Of a stretch of 6,701 nucleotides of DNA, positions 1-6,701 are shown piece by piece. A model generated the notes under the pieces. That model made no database searches, was not told where the DNA came from, and saw only the letters and a program-made list of their open reading frames with translations. The DNA comes from Pseudomonadota bacterium (GTDB lineage: Bacteria; Pseudomonadota; Alphaproteobacteria; Rhizobiales; Hyphomicrobiaceae): assembly GCA_023390485.1 (NCBI GenBank), contig JAEWCT010000306.1, positions 1 through 6,701 on the forward strand, read 5' to 3'. Position numbers and translations under genes: made by a program. Every line of letters begins with the position of its first letter. The first letter of the stretch is position 1.

Positions 1-1230
<1,230 letters not shown>

Positions 1231-1433
1231 CTAGCGTTTTCGCATCGCGGAATAAGCGGCGCGGACCGTAATTGCAATGTTTCCGTGTCGCAAGGCGGCG
1301 TTTTCTTGGGTCCGAGATAAGCCCCGCATCGGCACTGATGCTACAGCGCAACAAATGCACCGGAATGATCTGGGCGCGCTGCTTTTGATGAGCTTACGCC
1401 ACAATCCGATCCCATCGCCGCCCAGAACGCAGG

Positions 1434-1485
1434 TCAACTTACTCGTCACGTGATCTACTTACTGAGTTGATGACGAGCGGGAGGA
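1434..1485 (+). promoter_or_regulatory. Repeat-rich leader and strong Shine-Dalgarno before the 1495 gene
   Basis: The last 60 bases of the non-coding stretch 1201-1494 hold several overlapping symmetries. ACTTACT occurs at 1437-1443 and again at 1457-1463, exactly 20 bp apart. Between them lies the perfect palindrome TCACGTGA (1446-1453). TCAACT (1434-1439) is complementary to AGTTGA (1465-1470), and CTCGTCA (1442-1448) to TGACGAG (1471-1477). These two pairings interlock and could not form together as simple nested hairpins. GGGAGGA (1479-1485) is a strong ribosome site ending 9 bases before the ATG at 1495. The arrangement could be an operator or a translational switch; no regulator is encoded next to it. 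I see no convincing -35/-10 pair and no gene in the rest of 1201-1494. Confidence 0.4.
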
Positions 1486-1494
1486 ATTGAGACA

Positions 1495-1953
1495 ATGCCA
1501 GTCAGCGTTCAGCCGGAAAAGCGCAAACGCCGGAAAAGAGGCGGGGCGCCGACGTGTTCCAATCAGCTATGGCGGCCTTTGATCGATGCCGCCGTCGCGG
1601 GACTGGCATTCGTTCTAGTCAGCACGACGTTTTGTGCGCCGGTGAAAGCCGGAACCTTTCCAACGGCGTTCGCAGGCATCCACCACAGCGCCACGCCGTT
1701 CGCCATGAAAGCCGTCGCCGATCCCGGCCCGCCGCCGATTGTCGAGATCGCGACCGCCAGTTCTCCCGCCGAGGCAATCTACCGCCGGACCAGCGCGACC
1801 GCGGCATGGGGGCTGCTCGGGGTCGCATTCTCGATGCTCGCAGCGCTGAATTTAGCCATTCTTAGGCATGTGAAGCGCGTTTACTCTCCGCGATTTGCCC
1901 TTTCCTGCAAACGAGATAGGGTAATCGGCCGATGTGGCGCTACGCGCTATTGA
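1495..1953 (+). CDS. Hypothetical protein with two membrane segments
   Basis: A 152-residue protein that I do not recognise. It opens with a very basic stretch (KRKRRKR at residues 9-15), followed by a hydrophobic segment at about 29-50, a Pro/Ala/Ser-rich loop at about 51-102, a second hydrophobic segment at about 103-123, and a basic tail beginning RHVKR. By the positive-inside rule both ends should be cytoplasmic and the loop periplasmic. The first segment ends in CAPVKAG and could be read as a cleavable signal, but the long basic start suits an anchor better. The ATG is supported by the strong GGGAGGA site. The gene stands with the next one as a plus-strand pair between minus-strand genes; the 89-bp gap shows no terminator. 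No enzymatic motif is visible. Confidence 0.68.
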   Translation: MPVSVQPEKRKRRKRGGAPTCSNQLWRPLIDAAVAGLAFVLVSTTFCAPVKAGTFPTAFAGIHHSATPFAMKAVADPGPPPIVEIATASSPAEAIYRRTSATAAWGLLGVAFSMLAALNLAILRHVKRVYSPRFALSCKRDRVIGRCGATRY

Positions 1954-2042
1954 ATTGCCTTAATCTCGATTGTACCTGTCGTTGCGGCGAGACGGAATCT
2001 GAGACCAGTTCGCCGCCTGATAGGAATGCTGGAGGCCGAAGC

Positions 2043-2534
2043 ATGACGAAGCAGGACCTGAGACCCTTTTGGCTGGGCTTGACGGCGGGTGCCACCGTTG
2101 CCGCGGTTGCTGGAGCCCTGCTCTCCGCCAACAGCGAAACCGTCCTGCGCAAGAGCTTCCAGACTGCCCTCAATCGGACGAGCACCGAAGCCAAGGCAGG
2201 AGTGGTGGCGGCCGCGTCCGCTCCGATCTCCGGTTCGGAAGACTACTGGCTGTCCGCGATGCGTGACGGCACGATGCCTGTCAACAAGACGATCTCTGTC
2301 GGAGATCAGATTTCGATGAACCTCGGCGGCGTCCGGCGCACGCTCGAAGTCGCGACCGTTTCGGACTTTTCTCCTAAAATCACACAGATCGACACGTCGC
2401 CGGCCCCAAGCCACTTGGTGCTCGTGACCGCACGCGACCTCGGTGATTCCGGCGCGCGTCCCATCCGCTTCGTCATGGAAATCCAGCAGAACGGCTCGCC
2501 GGTCGTCACCAGCCGCACTGGCCGCACTCTCTGA
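2043..2534 (+). CDS. Hypothetical single-pass membrane-anchored protein with a beta-rich C-terminal domain
   Basis: A 163-residue protein, not assigned to a family. One hydrophobic segment lies at about residues 9-29, next to a short basic N-terminus; it may be an uncleaved anchor or a signal. A hydrophilic linker follows (about 30-65), then a compact domain beginning at YWLSAMRDG (68-76), with alternating strand-like stretches: GDQISMNLGG (87-96), RRTLEVATV (98-106), SHLVLVTA (123-130) and RPIRFVMEI (139-147). The domain should be periplasmic. The start at 2043 was chosen because GGAGG lies 7 bases upstream; the frame is open further upstream from an ATG at 1932, but that start would overlap the preceding gene, has no ribosome site, and would put a hydrophilic stretch before the anchor. 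The gene is likely co-transcribed with the membrane protein upstream. Confidence 0.72.
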   Translation: MTKQDLRPFWLGLTAGATVAAVAGALLSANSETVLRKSFQTALNRTSTEAKAGVVAAASAPISGSEDYWLSAMRDGTMPVNKTISVGDQISMNLGGVRRTLEVATVSDFSPKITQIDTSPAPSHLVLVTARDLGDSGARPIRFVMEIQQNGSPVVTSRTGRTL

Positions 2535-2580
2535 CGCGTTGAACTCCTGCCAATCTGATCGGCGGATGTATTGAGCGGCT

Positions 2581-3312
2581 TCACCAGGCCTGCTGTTCTT
2601 TGTCCTGAAAAAATCCGCCGTTGGGTCCGTCGCTGTCGATTGTCGCCAGCCATACGGCGGTTTCCGCGCCCTTCGCCGGCAAGCGAGGCGCATCCTTGCC
2701 GCCCATGCCGGTCCTGACCCAGCCCGGCGAGCACGCATTGACCTTCACGTCCGTGCCCGATGCCGCAGCTTCCGCCGCGGCAATCCGGGTCAGAGCATTT
2801 AGCGCCGCCTTCGAGACTCGGTAGGCCGGATAGCCCTTCCCCATATTGCTCAACTGCCCGGCCAGAGACGACATGTTGACCACGCGGCCGAACCCGCGTG
2901 TCAGCATACCGGGCATCAGCGCGCGCATCGTGATCGAAGGTCCGAGCACGTTGGTCTCCCAAGTCCGCCGGAACACGTCGTCCGTCATGTCAAAGAGAGA
3001 GGAATTGAAACCGCCCGGCCCGTCGATCAGAATTGCGGCATTGTTGACCAGAACATCGATCGGCGCATGCGTAAGCTCGATTTCCGTGAGCGCATCGAGC
3101 AGGCGTCCAGAGTTCGCCATGTCGAGGATGACGGGCTTGACGTCGACGCCGGCCTTCTTGAAGTCGTCGACGGCCATGACGACTTTCTCACGCGATCTGA
3201 CGCCGGCGAGAATGCTGAAGCCCAGGAGCGAAAGCTGCCGCGCGATCTCGAAGCCGATGCCGCGATTGGCCCCCGTCACGAGTGCTGTCTTGGAACCTTC
3301 CGTGTGCGGCAT
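2581..3312 (-). CDS. Short-chain dehydrogenase/reductase, carbonyl-reductase-like
   Basis: A 243-residue classical SDR enzyme, expected to be cytoplasmic and to reduce a carbonyl or oxidise an alcohol with NAD(P)(H). The Rossmann motif TGANRGIG spans residues 13-20, NNAA 90-93, and the active-site set is N121, S149, Y164 and K168 (YRVSK). AGVRSREK (36-43) places arginines after the second strand, which usually favours NADP(H). EIARQL after the glycine motif and WETNVLGP (118-125) resemble carbonyl-reductase-like SDRs; the substrate cannot be told. The ATG at 3312 is preceded by GGAGAG with 6-base spacing. In-frame starts further upstream are rejected: one overlaps the ribosome site region and the longest would run through the terminator of the next gene. 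It converges on the plus-strand gene ending at 2534, with no clear hairpin in the 46-bp gap. Confidence 0.93.
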   Translation of the reverse strand: MPHTEGSKTALVTGANRGIGFEIARQLSLLGFSILAGVRSREKVVMAVDDFKKAGVDVKPVILDMANSGRLLDALTEIELTHAPIDVLVNNAAILIDGPGGFNSSLFDMTDDVFRRTWETNVLGPSITMRALMPGMLTRGFGRVVNMSSLAGQLSNMGKGYPAYRVSKAALNALTRIAAAEAAASGTDVKVNACSPGWVRTGMGGKDAPRLPAKGAETAVWLATIDSDGPNGGFFQDKEQQAW

Positions 3313-3328
3313 GACACGCTCTCCAGGC

Positions 3329-3357
3329 ATCGGATAACATCTTCCGATAGCGTATCG
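3329..3357 (-). promoter_or_regulatory. Candidate operator: overlapping inverted repeats upstream of the dehydrogenase
   Basis: ATCGGA (3329-3334) and TCCGAT (3343-3348) form an inverted repeat with an 8-base centre. Overlapping it, CGATA (3345-3349) and TATCG (3353-3357) form a second one with a 3-base centre. The cluster is 17 to 45 bases upstream of the dehydrogenase ATG and downstream of the terminator at 3381-3406, so it sits in the only place that gene's own promoter could be. Such symmetry suits a dimeric repressor, as is common for SDR genes, but no regulator gene is adjacent and the arms are short. Confidence 0.3.
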
Positions 3358-3380
3358 CCCGCCATGTGCCGCTAACGGAA

Positions 3381-3406
3381 AAACCCCGCAGGAACGTGCG
3401 GGGTTT
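3381..3406 (-). terminator. Rho-independent terminator of the PsiF-like gene
   Basis: A perfect 10-bp inverted repeat, AAACCCCGCA (3381-3390) and TGCGGGGTTT (3397-3406), encloses a 6-base loop. Read on the minus strand, the GC-rich stem runs into five T residues, the form of an intrinsic terminator. It lies 30 bases past the stop of the minus-strand gene at 3437-3652 and before the dehydrogenase, so it should end that short transcript. Confidence 0.88.
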
Positions 3407-3436
3407 CTCACTTAGCCGGACTTTCGTCAAACGAAG

Positions 3437-3652
3437 TTATTTCTTTTCTTCTGGCTTAGTGGCGCCGTGCATCATCTCGTGCTTGCACTGCTCGCGGAAT
3501 TTCTTGCGCTCCTTGCCATGCAAGCCTTTCGCATCCGCCTGCTTCGAACATTCCATGGAGGCAGCTGACTTTTCCGTGGCGGCGATTGCAGCTCCGGCGC
3601 CCATGGCGAACGTGGCAGCGACTGCAGCGGCAATCAATCTCGTCGTGTTCAT
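3437..3652 (-). CDS. PsiF-repeat small periplasmic protein
   Basis: A 71-residue precursor with a classic Sec signal peptide: R5, a hydrophobic alanine-rich core at about residues 6-23, and a likely cut after AIA or AIAA (residues 24-25). The mature part of about 46 residues holds a single cysteine-bounded unit, with C35 followed by SKQADAKGLHGKERKKF and then REQC ending at C56. This matches the PsiF repeat (Cys, then KGL-x-G-xx-R-KKF, then Cys). The family is named after the E. coli phosphate-starvation gene psiF; its biochemical role is not known. E. coli PsiF has two repeats, while one is seen here. The tail is rich in Lys, Glu and Met/His. GGAGA lies 6 bases before the ATG. The gene has its own terminator, so it is probably monocistronic. 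Confidence 0.86.
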   Translation of the reverse strand: MNTTRLIAAAVAATFAMGAGAAIAATEKSAASMECSKQADAKGLHGKERKKFREQCKHEMMHGATKPEEKK

Positions 3653-3743
3653 TGAAGTCTCCGTATTCTCTATTTGGGTTTTCCTCCGCCAGAACCGTCC
3701 GAACCACGTTCGGCCAGCAGCGGCCCCCGATTAACAACCCGAT

Positions 3744-3767
3744 AACGCACAACGGCCGAGTTGTTCC
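3744..3767 (-). promoter_or_regulatory. Possible EcfG-type (general stress) promoter for the PsiF-like gene
   Basis: On the minus strand, GGAAC (3767-3763) is followed after 15 bases by CGTT (3747-3744). The alphaproteobacterial EcfG sigma factors recognise GGAAC and CGTT separated by about 16-17 bases, so both boxes match but the spacing is one base short. The site would give a leader of roughly 85 bases before the ATG at 3652. No better -35/-10 pair was seen upstream of this gene. Confidence 0.25.
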
Positions 3768-3906
3768 CCTTTCGCTATCATCCCGCGGAGAACACCAGTA
3801 CATACCCTTCGGTAAGGAGAATTTTCGGGAACTAAATCGCCCCGAATTTTTTGCTATTGCTCAGACGTGACATTGTGACGTCGAAACAGCACAATTTTCG
3901 TCAAGC

Positions 3907-4602
3907 TCAATAGACCCCTGGGATGAACCTATAATGGACGCGCTGCGCATAGGCCGCGTAGCCCTCCAGTTCTCTCTTCAGCATTTCCTCTTCCAGAATG
4001 GCTCGATAAGCCAGCAGCAGAATAAGCACGAACCCCAGCCCGAGCGCCCACCACGAACCGAGCAGTAAACCTGTCCCGAGAATGAGCACGAGCGCGCCGC
4101 CGTACATGGGATGGCGCACATAGGCATAGGGACCGCTCGAAATGACATGCTGCTTGCGATCCGTCTGTATCTTCACGACCGGGGCCGCAAACGTGTTCGT
4201 CATCATCACGACATGAAACACATAGAGGCCGAAGATGACACCAGCCGCTCCCAGAGCCTTCAGCCCGATCGGCACTTCTGACGTGTGAAACCGTACGGCA
4301 TCGAGACCTGCCACCACGTATTGCACGAGCCACAAAACGAAAAACACCGAGATCAGGATTTTGTCCCACCCCTTCTGATCCTTCTGGATGGGTGAGCTCA
4401 TGCGCTCTTTCAGAAGCGCCGGATCGCGCTTCGCGATGATAAGCCCGGACACGAGCCCCAGCCCGCAAATGAGCGCGAGGTAAATCCACCCCTCCGGCCA
4501 CGCTAACGTCCCGGCCGGGACAAAGAGCAGGGCGGCGCAGAAAGCCGCCCATATCGCAGTTTGGATAACCATCTTTGAAACGAGGGACGTATTATCAGCC
4601 AT
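3907..4602 (-). CDS. Isoprenylcysteine carboxyl methyltransferase family membrane protein
   Basis: A 231-residue integral membrane protein with about five hydrophobic segments (near residues 11-31, 39-57, 82-104, 113-134, and a long one at 169-198 that may be a helical hairpin). The conserved C-terminal signature of the ICMT/PEMT-like methyltransferases is complete: [13 protein letters not shown] at 155-167, with R163 and H164 in the SAM-binding region, then [12 protein letters not shown] at 200-211, YAAYAQRV at 215-222, and RFIP at 225-228. Eukaryotic ICMT methylates prenylated protein C-termini with S-adenosylmethionine. Bacterial members mostly have unknown acceptors, so the substrate here is open. 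AAGGGGA lies 7 bases before the ATG. It is transcribed away from uvrB across a 128-bp gap. No clear terminator follows it before the PsiF-like gene's upstream region. Confidence 0.92.
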   Translation of the reverse strand: MADNTSLVSKMVIQTAIWAAFCAALLFVPAGTLAWPEGWIYLALICGLGLVSGLIIAKRDPALLKERMSSPIQKDQKGWDKILISVFFVLWLVQYVVAGLDAVRFHTSEVPIGLKALGAAGVIFGLYVFHVVMMTNTFAAPVVKIQTDRKQHVISSGPYAYVRHPMYGGALVLILGTGLLLGSWWALGLGFVLILLLAYRAILEEEMLKRELEGYAAYAQRVHYRFIPGVY

Positions 4603-4670
4603 ACCTGCATCCCCTTTTTACGAGCCACCTGGACGTAAATGACCAGACGGGCGGAACCAAGCCCAAGCGT

Positions 4671-4730
4671 CTTTTTACTCTCCTTGTCCCCACTCTTCCC
4701 CTTCTCGTGTCGGCACGCCATATTCCGCCC
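4671..4730 (+). promoter_or_regulatory. Pyrimidine-rich uvrB upstream region with a possible promoter for a leaderless transcript
   Basis: In 4671-4706, 33 of 36 bases are pyrimidines. There is no Shine-Dalgarno before the uvrB ATG at 4731. CATATT at 4719-4724 matches four of six bases of the -10 consensus, and TTCCCC at 4696-4701, 17 bases further upstream, matches three of six of the -35 consensus. This pair would start transcription at or very near the A of the ATG. No LexA box of the alphaproteobacterial type (GTTC-N7-GTTC) and no E. coli-type box is present between 4603 and 4730. Confidence 0.3.
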
Positions 4731-6701
4731 ATGGCATCACCACCCAAAAGACCCGGCGCCGGCAAGACGCCGCGCCCATCCCGCGGCAAATCGGGAAAGC
4801 CGACTCAGCCTCCGATGGAGACTGAGGCCGGAACGCCAGGATTCGGAGAAGCGGGTTCTTATTTCGCGCCGGCCGACCTTTCGACGAAACGCGGAGCGAC
4901 GGGACTTCCTAGTCTCCCTGCACTCCGTCAGTCCGGTCCCCGCCCGCCGATGGGCGGCGAAAGCCTGACGGACAGCCTTACCGCGCTCCTGACCAAACCT
5001 CAGGAACGTTCCGAGCGGGCCAACGAACTCCTCTCCCGCCAGCCGCTCATGGCGAGCCACCCGATCGTCTCGGGCGGCATGCCGACGTTCGTTCCGCACA
5101 GACCCGACCGGCCGGAGAAAAGCGAAGGCGGCGTCAGATTCAAGATCGTCTCGGATTACGAGCCGAAAGGCGATCAGCCGCAAGCTATCAAGGAACTCGT
5201 CGAAGGCGTCGGCAAGCACGAGCACAATCAAGTGCTGCTCGGCGTAACGGGCTCCGGCAAGACCTTTACGATGGCGCACGTCATCGAGAAGACCCAGCGC
5301 CCTGCCCTCATCCTCGCGCCGAACAAGACGCTCGCGGCTCAGCTCTACGGCGAGTTCAAGAGCTTCTTCCCCGAAAATGCGGTCGAATACTTCGTCTCGT
5401 ATTACGATTACTACCAGCCCGAAGCCTACGTGCCGCGCACGGACACCTACATCGAGAAGGAAGCTTCGATCAACGAACAGATCGACCGTATGCGTCACGC
5501 CGCGACGCGGTCCCTTCTCGAACGCGATGACGTAATCATCGTCGCCTCGGTGTCGTGCATCTACGGTATCGGCTCGGTCGAAACCTATACCGCGATGACG
5601 TTTACGGTCCGCGTCGGCGAACAGCTCTCGCGCGACCAGCTGCTGGCCGACCTCGTCGCCCTCCACTATCGGCGCAACGATCAGAACTTCGTCCGCGGCT
5701 CCTTCCGCGCGCGCGGCGACACCGTCGAAGTCTTCCCGGCTCACTTGGAGGATCGCGCCTGGCGTTTCTCGCTGTTCGGCGACGAGATCGAATCCATCGT
5801 CGAATTCGATCCGCTGACGGGCAACAAGACGGACGAGCTGGCACTCGTAAAACTCTACGCGAATTCGCACTACGTCACACCGAAGCCGACGCTGCAGCAG
5901 GCCATCAAGTCGATCAAGATCGAGTTGAAGCAGCGCCTCGACGAGCTTTATGCCGCCGGCAAGCTGCTCGAAGCCCAGCGCCTTGAGCAGCGCACGACCT
6001 TCGACATGGAAATGATGGAAGCGACCGGCTCCTGCGCCGGCATCGAAAACTATTCGCGCTATCTGACGGGCCGCAATCCCGGCGATCCGCCACCGACGCT
6101 CTTCGAATATCTGCCCGATAACGCCCTCGTCTTCGCCGACGAGAGCCACGTGACCGTCCCCCAGATCGGCGGCATGTTCCGCGGCGACTTCCGGCGCAAG
6201 GCAACGCTAGCCGAGTATGGCTTCCGCCTGCCCTCCTGCATGGACAATCGTCCGCTGCGTTTCGAGGAATGGGACGCGATGCGTCCGCAATCCGTTTTCG
6301 TGTCGGCGACGCCCGCAGGCTGGGAACTCGAGCAGACCGGCGGCGCATTCGCCGAGCAGGTCATCCGCCCCACCGGCCTGATCGATCCCGTCGTCGAGAT
6401 GCGCCCCGCGAAATCACAGGTCGATGATCTGCTCGACGAGGTGCGTCAGGTCTCTCAGAAAGGCTATCGGACGCTCGTCACCGTGCTGACGAAACGCATG
6501 GCCGAAGATTTGACCGAGTATATGCACGAGAATGGCGTCCGCGTCCGCTACATGCACTCCGACATCGAAACGCTGCAGCGTATCGAGATCCTGCGCGATC
6601 TCCGGCTCGGTATTCACGATGTCGTGGTGGGCATCAACCTTCTTCGCGAGGGCCTGGACTTGCCAGAAGTCTCGATGGTCGCCATTCTTGACGCCGACAA
6701 G
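4731..6701 (+). CDS. uvrB: UvrABC excision repair subunit B (UvrB), 3' end cut off
   Basis: UvrB is the DEAD-like helicase-fold ATPase of nucleotide excision repair. UvrA loads it on damaged DNA, it verifies the lesion with a beta-hairpin, and it recruits UvrC. 657 codons are open to the window edge. From F137 on it aligns with E. coli UvrB at a constant offset of 132 residues where I checked: Walker A GVTGSGKT at 171-178 (K177), the hairpin [10 protein letters not shown] starting at Y224, Walker B DESH at 470-473, SATP at 525-528 and [14 protein letters not shown] at 634-647. Motif VI and the C-terminal UvrC-binding region lie beyond the window. Residues 1 to about 136 are an extra Pro/Gly/Ser/Arg-rich, probably disordered extension, a feature seen in alphaproteobacterial UvrB. 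The start is uncertain: no ribosome site precedes the ATG, and GTG 4707 or ATGs at 4815 and 4950 are alternatives. Confidence 0.97.
   Translation, partial: MASPPKRPGAGKTPRPSRGKSGKPTQPPMETEAGTPGFGEAGSYFAPADLSTKRGATGLPSLPALRQSGPRPPMGGESLTDSLTALLTKPQERSERANELLSRQPLMASHPIVSGGMPTFVPHRPDRPEKSEGGVRFKIVSDYEPKGDQPQAIKELVEGVGKHEHNQVLLGVTGSGKTFTMAHVIEKTQRPALILAPNKTLAAQLYGEFKSFFPENAVEYFVSYYDYYQPEAYVPRTDTYIEKEASINEQIDRMRHAATRSLLERDDVIIVASVSCIYGIGSVETYTAMTFTVRVGEQLSRDQLLADLVALHYRRNDQNFVRGSFRARGDTVEVFPAHLEDRAWRFSLFGDEIESIVEFDPLTGNKTDELALVKLYANSHYVTPKPTLQQAIKSIKIELKQRLDELYAAGKLLEAQRLEQRTTFDMEMMEATGSCAGIENYSRYLTGRNPGDPPPTLFEYLPDNALVFADESHVTVPQIGGMFRGDFRRKATLAEYGFRLPSCMDNRPLRFEEWDAMRPQSVFVSATPAGWELEQTGGAFAEQVIRPTGLIDPVVEMRPAKSQVDDLLDEVRQVSQKGYRTLVTVLTKRMAEDLTEYMHENGVRVRYMHSDIETLQRIEILRDLRLGIHDVVVGINLLREGLDLPEVSMVAILDADK

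Noticed and set aside
1231..1449. A 72-codon minus-strand frame in the gap upstream of the aminotransferase
   Set aside because: It would begin with GTG without a ribosome site, its composition is unlike the neighbours, and it shows no hydrophobic segment or motif. The stretch is better read as non-coding.
1924..1933. The 10-bp palindrome ATCGGCCGAT
   Set aside because: It lies inside the end of the 1495 gene. Self-complementary GC-rich decamers are not rare in such DNA and nothing nearby supports a function.
1947..2738. A 263-codon minus-strand open frame across the second unknown gene and the end of the dehydrogenase
   Set aside because: It overlaps two better-supported genes, has an arginine-rich composition and no recognisable motif.
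3313..3411. An extended N-terminus of the dehydrogenase from an upstream start
   Set aside because: The extension would translate the terminator hairpin of the preceding gene, and the SDR family normally begins a few residues before the glycine motif. ATG 3312 has a good ribosome site.
3692..3713. GAAC repeats resembling an alphaproteobacterial LexA box upstream of the PsiF-like gene
   Set aside because: The two GAAC copies (3692-3695 and 3701-3704) are 5 bases apart, not the required 7. CCGAAC/GTTCGG at 3699-3713 is only a small 3-base-loop hairpin.
3824..3852. A hairpin TTCGGG/CCCGAA followed by six T residues on the plus strand
   Set aside because: The stem is only 6 bp with an 11-base loop, and there is no plus-strand gene upstream for it to terminate. 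It may be chance.
4737..6149. A 470-codon minus-strand open frame opposite uvrB
   Set aside because: It lies wholly inside uvrB on the other strand and its product is repetitive Arg/Asp/Val/Ala-rich sequence without a domain. It is an antisense shadow of the uvrB codon pattern.

Overview
The window looks like ordinary chromosomal DNA from a GC-rich alphaproteobacterium, probably of the Hyphomicrobiales (Rhizobiales). The grounds are the class I-gamma aspartate/prephenate-type aminotransferase, a UvrB with a long proline-rich N-terminal extension, a short PsiF-repeat periplasmic protein, and strong third-position G/C preference in every real gene. The genus cannot be fixed from this sequence. 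No transposase, integrase, CRISPR array, tRNA, rRNA or att-like repeat was seen.

Layout. (1) Bases 1-1200, minus strand: a nearly complete PLP-dependent aspartate aminotransferase, cut by the left edge. (2) Bases 1201-1494: non-coding, ending in a repeat-rich leader with a strong Shine-Dalgarno. (3) Bases 1495-2534, plus strand: two small membrane-anchored proteins of unknown function, 89 bp apart and possibly co-transcribed. (4) Bases 2581-3312, minus strand: a short-chain dehydrogenase/reductase of the carbonyl-reductase-like type, convergent with the preceding pair. An inverted-repeat cluster lies just upstream of its start. (5) Bases 3437-3652, minus strand: a small secreted PsiF-repeat protein, followed by a textbook intrinsic terminator at 3381-3406 that insulates the dehydrogenase. 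(6) Bases 3907-4602, minus strand: an integral-membrane methyltransferase of the isoprenylcysteine carboxyl methyltransferase family. (7) Bases 4731-6701, plus strand: uvrB, divergent from the methyltransferase and cut by the right edge. It is intact through its visible length and lacks a Shine-Dalgarno.

The genes do not form one pathway. They are separate transcription units: amino-acid metabolism, DNA repair, a redox enzyme, a membrane methyltransferase and three small envelope-associated proteins. I found no convincing new multi-gene system. The points most worth a second look are the unknown membrane-protein pair and its structured leader, the possible sortase-like beta domain in the second of them, the Shine-Dalgarno-less (possibly leaderless) start of uvrB with its disordered extension, and candidate regulatory repeats ahead of the dehydrogenase and the PsiF-like gene.
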